Source: Klebsiella terrigena
Lineage (GTDB): Bacteria > Pseudomonadota > Gammaproteobacteria > Enterobacterales > Enterobacteriaceae
Length of the DNA: 64,000 nt
Direction: 5' to 3'
NCBI RefSeq assembly: GCF_006539725.1
Contig: NZ_BJNO01000004.1
Location: 124,001-188,000, forward strand
The notes below the pieces were generated by a model, which saw nothing but the letters and a program-made list of their open reading frames with translations, was not told the DNA's origin and searched no databases. Within the stretch, counting starts at the first letter, position 1; every line of letters begins with the position of its first letter. A program made the translations under genes and the position numbers. Positions 56,137 to 64,000 of the stretch are shown here, one piece after another.

Positions 56137-58547
56137 CTACTGGCTAAACTGGCGGAACAGCGCCTTACCTTTTAACAAACGCAGCCCCAGCCAGCCGCCG
56201 CACAGGGAGAGCAGCAGCGCCCCGCAGAGCGGCAGCATCACCCACAGCCGCCAGTCCGGCGACCACGGGAAATCAAAGACTTTGGTTTGCAGCATCGCCA
56301 GCGCCACCTCAGCCCCTATCGCCGCCACAATCCCGGAAACCACCCCCAGCAGGGCAAACTCCGCCCACAGCGTGGTACGCAGCAGCGATTTTCCGGCCCC
56401 CAGCGTGCGCCAGACCACCAGCTCCTGATAGCGCTGGCGCATCCCGACCTGAACCTGCGCCAGCAGCAGTAAAATACCGCAGGCGGTCACCAGCACCACC
56501 ATCACTTCCAGCGCGCGGCTGACCTGCGTCAGAACCTGACCCACCTGACGCAGAATGGCGCCAATATCCAGCAGGCTGACGGTCGGGAATTCGCGGTTCA
56601 GCTGCGTCAACATGCCGCTGCCGTTATCCCAGCGGAAGCTGGTCAGCCAGCTCTGCGGCTGTCCGGCGAGCGCGTTCGGCGGGAAGATAAAGAAGAAGTT
56701 AGGCCGCAGGCTCTCCCAGTCAACTTTACGCACGCTGGTGACCTTAGCGCTGAAGTCCTGGGTATCGCCGGTAAAGGTGACGCTATCGCCGAGCTTAACC
56801 CCCAGCCGCTGCGCCAGCCCCTCTTCGATCGACACCTCACCGGCTTTTGGCGGCCAGCTGCCGGCCACCAGCGGATTATGATCCGGCCGGTCGTTGCTCC
56901 AGGTCAGGTTGAGCTCGCGATTCAGCGCTTCGTCCTTATTGCCCTCCGTCGCCTGACCGTTAATCTGCGTCAGGCGCGCGCGGACGATGGGGTAAAACTC
57001 CGTCGCCGCCGTCTGGTGCCCGGCAAGAAAAGCTTTGACCGGCGCGACCTGATCCGGGGCAATATTAATCAGGAAGTAGTTGGGGCTTTCCGGCGGTAGC
57101 TGCTGCTGCCAGCGATCCAGCAGATCGCCGCGCAGCACCAGCAGCAGAGCGAGCAGCATAAACGACAGCGAGAACGCCGCCAGTTGGCTAAGCGTCGACC
57201 ACGGCTGGCGCAGCAGCCGGTTGACCGCGAGGCGCAGCGGCAGCGCCTTCAGCGTCACGCGCTTCAGCAGCCACAGTAGCCCCCATCCCAGCAGGCCGCA
57301 CAGCAGCGCCAACACCACCGCGCCGGCGAGAACCGCCCACAGCAGCGGGCTGCCGCCCATCAGCCAGGCCAGCAGAATTACCACCACCGCGCAGACCAGC
57401 GGAATATAGACCTTCAGCGGCCAGACGTTAGCCACCACGTCCTGACGCAGCACCCGCAGCGGCAGCGTCGCCAGCAGCAGCCGATAGGGACGCAGGCCCA
57501 CCAGCAGCGAAATCACCACCATCGCGCCAATCGCCCACAGCCACGGCCAGAGGCTGGCGGCCGGCAGCGCACCCGGGAGAACCGGTTTCAGCATCACCAG
57601 CAGGACTTTCTCCAGCCCCATCCCCATCGCGCCGCCGGTAATGACCGCCAGCGCCAGCAGCAGTAGCCACTGCCCGACGATCAGCTTGCGCAGCTGCGCC
57701 CGCCCGGCGCCGAGGGTTTTAAGGATCGCCACCAGATCGTAACGGCTGCGGCAGTAGTGGCTCATGGCCACCGCTACCGCAGCCACCGCCAGCAGGAGGG
57801 TGAGCAGCGCCGAGAGCAGCAGGAACTGCTGCGAGCGTTCGAGGGATTTACCCAGCGCGCTGTCATCCTGCTCCAGGCCAATCCAGCGGTGTTCCGTCCC
57901 CAGCTTTGGCAGCAGCCACTGCTCATACTCCGCCAGCTGCGGCGCGGTTCCGGCAAACTTATAGCGCCAGGAGACGCGGCTGCCGGGCTGCACCGCCCCG
58001 GTCTTTGCCACATCGGCGGTATTCATCATCAGCCGCGGCGCCATCTGGAAAGGATTGAACCCGGCGTCCGGCTCCTGAATCACCTCCCCGGCAATGCGCA
58101 GCGTGGCGTCACCGACGTCGATGGTATCGCCGGTTTTTAAATTCAGCAGCGCCATTAGCCGCGGAGCCAGCAGCACGCTGCCCGCCTGCGGTTTTAAGCC
58201 CGGCGGCTGGGTTTCCAGGCGCCCGTAAAGAGGATAGGTATCATCAACCGCCTTGACGTCGGCCAGCTGCGGCGTATCGCCGGCGAAGGTCATGGTGGCG
58301 AAGCTGAGCTGTTCGCCAACCGTTAATCCCAGCCGGCGCGCCTGCGCGAGCCAGTCGGCGGGCACCTCACGCGAGCTGCGCAGCGTCCGGTCTCCGGCCA
58401 TAAACTCACGGCTCTGCTGGCTGAGCCCCTTTTCCATGCGATCGCTTATCGACCCCAGCGCCAGCACGCAGGCCACCGCCAGGCTCAGCGCCAGCCAGAC
58501 GATCAGCAGCGACGGCGATCGCCATTCGCGCCAGAACCAGCGGGCAA

Positions 58548-58551
<4 letters not shown>
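56137..58551 (-). CDS. ybbP: ABC transporter permease YbbP (FtsX family)
   Basis: 804-residue inner membrane permease with about ten membrane helices and large periplasmic loops, of the MacB/FtsX superfamily. The last 130 residues (VMVVLVTACGILLLLAQVQVG onward) and the central block around residue 250 are the two FtsX domains. With the ATPase YbbA it forms a complex likely to act in envelope lipid or lipoprotein traffic; in E. coli it is linked with the esterase TesA. Its start overlaps the end of ybbA by four bases. Confidence 0.93.
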
Positions 58552-59234
<683 letters not shown>

Positions 59235-59817
59235 TTGCCTTTCCTGTTTCTGGTCCTGTTTACCTGCCGCGCGATGGCGGCGGACACGCTGTTAGTTCTC
59301 GGCGATAGCCTGAGCGCCGGCTATCGTATGGCGGCCAACGCCGCGTGGCCTGCGCTACTTAACGATAAGTGGCAGGCAAAAACGCCGGTGGTTAACGCCA
59401 GCATCAGCGGCGACACGTCGCAGCAGGGGCTGGCGCGTCTGCCGGCGCTGCTTAAGCAGCATCAGCCGCGCTGGGTGCTGGTCGAGCTCGGCGGTAATGA
59501 CGGACTGCGCGGCTTCCCGCCTCAGCAAACGGAGCAGACGCTGCGCACCGTTTTGCAGGATATCAAAGCGGCAAACGCCCAGCCGCTGCTGATGCAAATT
59601 CGCCTGCCCGCCAACTACGGGCGTCGTTATAATGAAGCCTTTAGCGCAATGTATCCCGCACTGGCCAAAGAGTTTGATATTCCTCTGTTACCCTTTTTTA
59701 TGGAAGAGGTCTACCTGAAGCCACAGTGGATGCAGGATGATGGAATCCACCCCAACCGCGACGCCCAGCCGTTTATTGCCGACTGGATGGCGACGCGACT
59801 GGCTCCCTTAGTTAATC

Positions 59818-60627
59818 ATGACTCCTGATCCACAGGGGTTGTTTGCAGGTAAAGTTATGCAAAAAACGGTTTTAGTTACAGGATGTTCCAGCGGTATTGG
59901 CCTTGAAAGCGCGCTCGATCTGAAACGTCAGGGCTTTAACGTTCTGGCGGCCTGCCGCAAGGCCGAGGACGTGGCGCGGATGCAGGAACTCGGACTGACC
60001 GGTATTTTGCTGGATCTCGACGATCCGCTGAGCGTGGAGCGCGCGGCGGCAGAGGTTATCGCTCTGACCGATAACCGCCTGTACGGCCTGTTTAATAACG
60101 CCGGCTACGGCGTGTATGGCCCGCTTATCACCATCAGCCGCCGGCAGATGGAGCAGCAGTTTAGCGCCAACTTTTTTGGCGCCCATCAGCTCACCATGCT
60201 GCTGCTTCCGGCAATGGAGCCGCACGGCGAGGGCCGCATCGTGATGACCTCCTCGGTGATGGGGATCATCTCCAGCCCCGGGCGCGGCGCCTATGCCGCC
60301 AGCAAGTACGCGCTGGAGGCCTGGTCCGACGCCCTGCGCATGGAGCTGCGCTATAGCGGCATTAAGGTCAGCCTGATTGAGCCGGGGCCGATTCGCACCC
60401 GCTTTACGACCAACGTCAACCAAACCCAGAGCGATAAGCCGGTGGAAAACCCCGGCATCGCCGCGCGCTTTACCCTCGGGCCGGAGGCGGTGGTGGAAAA
60501 AGTGCGCCATGCTTTCGTTAGCGATAAACCGAAGCTGCGCTATCCGGTGACCCTGGTCACGCACGCGGTGGCCCTGCTCAAACGCCTGTTGCCCACGCGG
60601 ATGATGGACAAAATTATCCAGGGCTGA
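59818..60627 (+). CDS. ybbO: Short-chain dehydrogenase YbbO
   Basis: 269-residue NAD(P)-dependent oxidoreductase. The cofactor loop TGCSSGIGLESA lies at about residue 20, NNAGYGVYG near 98, and the catalytic S...YAASK (SSVMGIISSPGRGAYAASKYALE) near 150-165. In E. coli it reduces long-chain aldehydes. The start at 59818 overlaps tesA; an alternative internal ATG at 59857 would drop 13 residues. Same order as in E. coli: tesA-ybbO-ybbN. Confidence 0.94.
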   Translation: MTPDPQGLFAGKVMQKTVLVTGCSSGIGLESALDLKRQGFNVLAACRKAEDVARMQELGLTGILLDLDDPLSVERAAAEVIALTDNRLYGLFNNAGYGVYGPLITISRRQMEQQFSANFFGAHQLTMLLLPAMEPHGEGRIVMTSSVMGIISSPGRGAYAASKYALEAWSDALRMELRYSGIKVSLIEPGPIRTRFTTNVNQTQSDKPVENPGIAARFTLGPEAVVEKVRHAFVSDKPKLRYPVTLVTHAVALLKRLLPTRMMDKIIQG

Positions 60628-60685
60628 GTTGAAGCTCCGGCCGTCGCCCCCATGTATACAAAAAATTGATTAAAGAGATGCGCTT

Positions 60686-61540
60686 ATGTCAGTACAGAAT
60701 ATTATCAACATTACCGAAGCTAACCTGCACCAGACGCTGGAACAATCCGTTACCGCGCCGGTGCTGTTTTATTTCTGGTCCGCGCGCAGCCAGCACTGCG
60801 AGCAGCTGACGCCGGTTCTGGAAAGCCTGGCGGCGCAGTACAACGGTCAGTTTATCCTGGCGAAAGTGGACTGCGACGCCGAGCAGATGCTGGCTTCACA
60901 GTTCGGCCTGCGCTCGATCCCAACGGTTTATCTGTTCCAGAACGGTCAGCCGGTGGACGGCTTTGAAGGCCCGCAGCCTGAGTCCGCCGTGCGCGCGCTG
61001 CTTGATAAGGTGCTGCCGCGCGAAGAAGAGCTAAAGGCCCAGCAGGCGCTGGCGCTGATGCAGGAAGAGAAGTACGCCGAAGCCCTGCCGCTGCTGAAAG
61101 AGGCGTGGCAGCTCTCCGCGCAGGATAGCCAAATTGGCCTGCTGCTGGCGGAAACCCTGATCGCCCTGCAGCGCTCCGACGAGGCCGAAGCGGTGCTGAA
61201 AACCGTTCCGCTGCAGGATCAGGATACCCGTTTCCAGGGGCTGGTGGCGCAGATTGAACTGCTCAAGCAGGCGGCCGATACCCCGGAAATCCAGCTGCTC
61301 CAGCAGCAGGTTGAGCAAAACCCGCAGGACGCAGCGCTGGCGGCCCAGCTGGCCCTGCAGCTGCATCAGGTTGGCCGCAACGAAGAGGCGCTGGCGCTGC
61401 TGTTCAGCCATCTGCAGAAAGATTTAGACGCCGGCGACGGCCAGGTGCGCAAGATGCTGCAGGAAATTCTGGCCGCCCTCGGCACCGGCGATGCGCTGGC
61501 CGCGAAATATCGCCGTCAGCTCTACTCTCTGCTGTATTGA
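60686..61540 (+). CDS. cnoX: Chaperedoxin CnoX (YbbN)
   Basis: 284 residues: a thioredoxin domain (about 1-110) with the active-site cysteine in [13 protein letters not shown], so only one of the usual two cysteines is kept, as in E. coli CnoX. A TPR-type helical domain follows (about 115-284; [21 protein letters not shown]). It protects proteins from aggregation under hypochlorous acid and hands them to DnaK and GroEL. Start with AGAGATG-like ribosome site. Confidence 0.95.
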   Translation: MSVQNIINITEANLHQTLEQSVTAPVLFYFWSARSQHCEQLTPVLESLAAQYNGQFILAKVDCDAEQMLASQFGLRSIPTVYLFQNGQPVDGFEGPQPESAVRALLDKVLPREEELKAQQALALMQEEKYAEALPLLKEAWQLSAQDSQIGLLLAETLIALQRSDEAEAVLKTVPLQDQDTRFQGLVAQIELLKQAADTPEIQLLQQQVEQNPQDAALAAQLALQLHQVGRNEEALALLFSHLQKDLDAGDGQVRKMLQEILAALGTGDALAAKYRRQLYSLLY

Positions 61541-61559
61541 TCGTTTCGCCACAAAACCC

Positions 61560-61587
61560 TCCCCGGCGGCGCTGCGCCGACCGGGGA
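61560..61587 (-). terminator. Terminator of fetAB
   Basis: TCCCCGG / CCGGGGA stem with a 14-base GC-rich loop, followed leftward by GGGTTTTGTGG; 7 bases past the fetB stop. Confidence 0.75.
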
Positions 61588-61593
61588 ATGCGG

Positions 61594-62376
61594 CTAAGCG
61601 CTCTTTTTCAGCTGCGTCACCACCAGCTGGTGGCGCGGGTTAAAGAATTTCCGGTAGGTCAGATAGCCGGCGATGATGGTGGAGAGACTGGCGGTCGATA
61701 GCAGCATAAACGTGACCATTATCTGATACTTAATCGCTTTAACCGGATCTATCCCGGCAAAAATCAGCCCCGACATCATCCCCGGTAGACTCACCAGCCC
61801 CACCGTTTTCGCCGAATCAATGGTCGGAATAAGCGCGGCGCGAATGCTCTCGCGAATTAATCCGGCAGAGGCCATTTTCGGCGTCGCGCCGAGGCTCAGC
61901 TTCTCCTGAATCTGCTGCTGTTCGCTGCTGAAGCGCTGGCCCATATTGTTGTAGCACAGCCCCACCGCCACCATCGCGTTGCCGGCGACCATGCCGGCAA
62001 TCGGGATCACCTGCATCGGCACGAAAGAGATCGAGCCGGAGAAGACCAGCACCGCCAGGGTCAGCCCCGCACCGGTAGTAATGGCGATAAACGATGAGAT
62101 GAAGGCCTTATCGATATATTTGCTGCGCTTTTGCGCGTTCCACGCCGCGTTAAAACAGATAAACAGCACCATAAGCAGCGTCAGCAGGACGTGATTGACG
62201 TTGAAGATATATTTCAGCACGTAGCCGACGATAATCAGCTGCACCACCGCCCGGCAAATGCTCCAGACGATATCTTTCTCCAGCGCCAGCTTTTCGCGAT
62301 AGCTCACCACGATGGCCACCAGCACCAGCACCATCGACAGGGCCAGCGATTCGTTCGTGATATTATGCCCGTTCAT
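61594..62376 (-). CDS. fetB: Iron export ABC permease FetB (YbbM)
   Basis: 260-residue inner membrane protein of the UPF0014 family with about seven helices. It matches E. coli FetB closely (VVQLIIVGYVLKYIFNV, AWNAQKRSKYIDKAF, VIPIAGMVAGNAMVAVGLC, TVGLVSLPGMMSGLIFAG). With FetA it exports iron and raises oxidative stress resistance. The start overlaps the fetA end by 14 bases. Confidence 0.95.
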   Translation of the reverse strand: MNGHNITNESLALSMVLVLVAIVVSYREKLALEKDIVWSICRAVVQLIIVGYVLKYIFNVNHVLLTLLMVLFICFNAAWNAQKRSKYIDKAFISSFIAITTGAGLTLAVLVFSGSISFVPMQVIPIAGMVAGNAMVAVGLCYNNMGQRFSSEQQQIQEKLSLGATPKMASAGLIRESIRAALIPTIDSAKTVGLVSLPGMMSGLIFAGIDPVKAIKYQIMVTFMLLSTASLSTIIAGYLTYRKFFNPRHQLVVTQLKKSA

Positions 62377-63040
62377 TGATAACCTCCTGTCCCTCTGCGC
62401 TCGCCGGCTGCAGCGTAATCACTTCATCAGCGTGGTCTATTTCATTCCGGTCATGCGTCACCCACAGCACCGCAATATTCTTTTCCGTCGTATAGCGATG
62501 AATAATATCGTTGACGTTGCGCTTATTGCTCTCATCCAGGGCGCTGGTAATTTCATCGAGCAGCAGCACCTGAGGCAAAAACTGCAAATTGCGGATCAGC
62601 GAAACGCGCTGCTTTTCTCCGCCCGAAAGTTCGTTGATCGCTTTGCCCAACGTATTTTCCGCCAGCCCGAAGCGGCGTAAATCGGCAATCAGCGCCTGCG
62701 GGTCCGGCTGCTGGTTGCGAATTTGCCACGGGAAGATGAGGTTGTCATAAACCGAGTCGCCGAACAGCGCCGGGGTTTGTGCACAGTATGAGACCTGCTG
62801 GCGGTATGTTTCCGGCGATAGCGTATTGATATCCTTACCGGAATAAAAAATCTGCCCGCTGGTCGGGCTGAGCAGCGAGGCGATAATTTTTAGCAGCGTA
62901 CTTTTACCGCAGCCGGAGGGTCCGGTAATTAGCTTAAATTCCCCGGCGCCCAGCTCGAGATTAATATTATGCAAAATGACCGACTTATCGATCTGAAAGC
63001 CAACGCCGTCAAGGCGCAAGATAGCGTTATTTTCCTTCAT
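62363..63040 (-). CDS. fetA: Iron export ABC ATPase FetA (YbbL)
   Basis: 225-residue ATP-binding protein with Walker A GPSGCGKSTLLK near residue 40, signature LSGGEKQRVSLIRN near 140, Walker B LLLDEITSALDE near 160 and switch LWVTHDRNEI near 193. It drives FetB. First gene of fetAB, divergent from qmcA across 137 bases that must hold both promoters. Confidence 0.95.
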   Translation of the reverse strand: MKENNAILRLDGVGFQIDKSVILHNINLELGAGEFKLITGPSGCGKSTLLKIIASLLSPTSGQIFYSGKDINTLSPETYRQQVSYCAQTPALFGDSVYDNLIFPWQIRNQQPDPQALIADLRRFGLAENTLGKAINELSGGEKQRVSLIRNLQFLPQVLLLDEITSALDESNKRNVNDIIHRYTTEKNIAVLWVTHDRNEIDHADEVITLQPASAEGQEVINERA

Positions 63041-63177
63041 TATCGTTCCATATATTTCCCAAAACCCGACTAGTTTACTCCACTTTTCTTTCGCCAGGAT
63101 GAGGAGAAAGATATACTCGATTTAAACATGCGTCATTTTGCTGACGCCTGGCAGGCAATTAAACAGGAGGTTTTTTG

Positions 63178-64000
63178 ATGCTAATTTTTATCCCCGTTCT
63201 CATTTTCGTCGCCCTGGTTATCGTGATAGCCGGAGTGAAAATTGTCCCGCAGGGTTACCAGTGGACGGTCGAGCGCTTTGGCCGCTATACCATGACCCTC
63301 CAGCCGGGCCTGAGCCTGGTGGTGCCGTTTATGGACCGCATCGGGCGGAAAATTAATATGATGGAGCAGGTGCTGGACATCCCCTCGCAGGAGGTTATTT
63401 CACGCGATAACGCCAACGTCACCATCGATGCGGTGTGCTTTATTCAGGTTATTGATGCGCCGAAAGCGGCCTATGAGGTCAGCAACCTCGAGCTGGCGAT
63501 CATCAACCTGACGATGACCAACATTCGTACCGTGCTCGGCTCAATGGAACTTGACGAAATGCTCTCCCAGCGTGACAGCATCAACACCCGCCTGCTGCAT
63601 ATCGTCGATGAGGCTACTAACCCGTGGGGGATCAAAATCACCCGCGTGGAAATTCGCGACGTGCGCCCGCCGGCGGAGCTTATCTCCTCGATGAACGCGC
63701 AGATGAAGGCCGAGCGTACCAAGCGCGCCTATATTCTGGAGGCCGAAGGGATACGTCAGGCGGAAATCCTCAAAGCCGAAGGCGAAAAGCAGTCGCAAAT
63801 TCTGAAAGCCGAAGGCGAGCGCCAGTCGGCGTTCCTGCAGGCAGAAGCGCGTGAACGTTCAGCGGAAGCGGAGGCTCGCGCCACCCAAATGGTCTCTTCC
63901 GCTATTGCCTCCGGGGATATTCAGGCGATTAACTACTTCGTCGCGCAGAAATATACCGACGCGCTGCAGCAGATCGGCGCAGCAAATAACAGCAAAGTTG
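63178..64000 (+). CDS. qmcA: SPFH/band 7 membrane protein QmcA (YbbK), partial at window end
   Basis: Starts at 63178 after AACAGGAGG; 274 codons lie in the window and the frame is still open at 64000. An N-terminal membrane anchor ([20 protein letters not shown]) precedes the SPFH domain ([15 protein letters not shown] ... [20 protein letters not shown]). Then comes an alanine/glutamate-rich coiled coil with near-perfect repeats of the [14 protein letters not shown] kind. Stomatin/flotillin-like proteins organise membrane microdomains and help FtsH control membrane proteolysis. The last about 30 residues are outside the window. Confidence 0.93.
   Translation, partial: MLIFIPVLIFVALVIVIAGVKIVPQGYQWTVERFGRYTMTLQPGLSLVVPFMDRIGRKINMMEQVLDIPSQEVISRDNANVTIDAVCFIQVIDAPKAAYEVSNLELAIINLTMTNIRTVLGSMELDEMLSQRDSINTRLLHIVDEATNPWGIKITRVEIRDVRPPAELISSMNAQMKAERTKRAYILEAEGIRQAEILKAEGEKQSQILKAEGERQSAFLQAEARERSAEAEARATQMVSSAIASGDIQAINYFVAQKYTDALQQIGAANNSKV

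Overview
The window is a stretch of an enterobacterial chromosome, most like Klebsiella, Raoultella or a close relative. Many proteins match their E. coli counterparts almost residue for residue (LysU, CadA, DtpC, CysS, TesA, FetB). The order qmcA-fetAB-cnoX-ybbO-tesA-ybbAP ... selU-purKE-lpxH-ppiB-cysS-ybcJ-folD-tRNA-Arg(TCT) follows the E. coli 11-12 min region. Most core genes are GC-rich. The genus is an inference from gene content, not proven.

Left third (0-18 kb): a rightward operon holds an ankyrin-repeat protein, the oxamate carbamoyltransferase genes allH-allF-allG, the carbamate kinase allK and a Tat-exported amidohydrolase. Together these would turn oxamate-type intermediates of purine/allantoin breakdown into carbamoyl phosphate and ATP. 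A shared terminator separates it from the leftward acid-stress block lysU-dtpC-cadA-cadB-cadC (lysine decarboxylation, lysine/cadaverine antiport, peptide uptake, pH/lysine sensor). Next come a fragment of an Old Yellow Enzyme gene, a CatB-type acetyltransferase and an LpxL-type lipid A acyltransferase.

Middle (18-33 kb) is accessory DNA of mixed composition. It holds an unlisted 55-aa lipoprotein, a GNAT acetyltransferase, a LuxR-type regulator broken by a single-base frameshift, an IbrA/IbrB-like pair (PP-loop ATPase plus ParB-like protein), a small YetF/PncC-like operon, unknown membrane proteins, an aminoglycoside-nucleotidyltransferase-like gene, a very GC-rich MFS/serine-hydrolase/LysR cassette, and a lipoprotein triad (CsgG, DUF4810, DUF799).

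The island core (33-47 kb) is a complete contact-dependent growth inhibition locus cdiB-cdiA-cdiI. CdiA has 3285 residues, a VENN motif and a C-terminal toxin resembling the zinc-dependent DNase of E. coli EC869 (o11 type); the putative catalytic residues and their spacing are kept. A displaced cdiA fragment lies 2.2 kb beyond cdiI. On the other side are an integrase remnant, a 52-bp direct repeat of the tRNA-Arg 3' end, a YodC-like gene, an HsdR remnant and the intact tRNA-Arg. This looks like two decayed elements stacked at one tRNA attachment site.

Right third (47-64 kb) is conserved core: folD, ybcJ, cysS, ppiB, lpxH, purEK behind a perfect PurR box, selU, a porin, a YdhR-like protein, ybbP/ybbA, tesA, ybbO, cnoX, fetB/fetA and the start of qmcA, which runs off the window.
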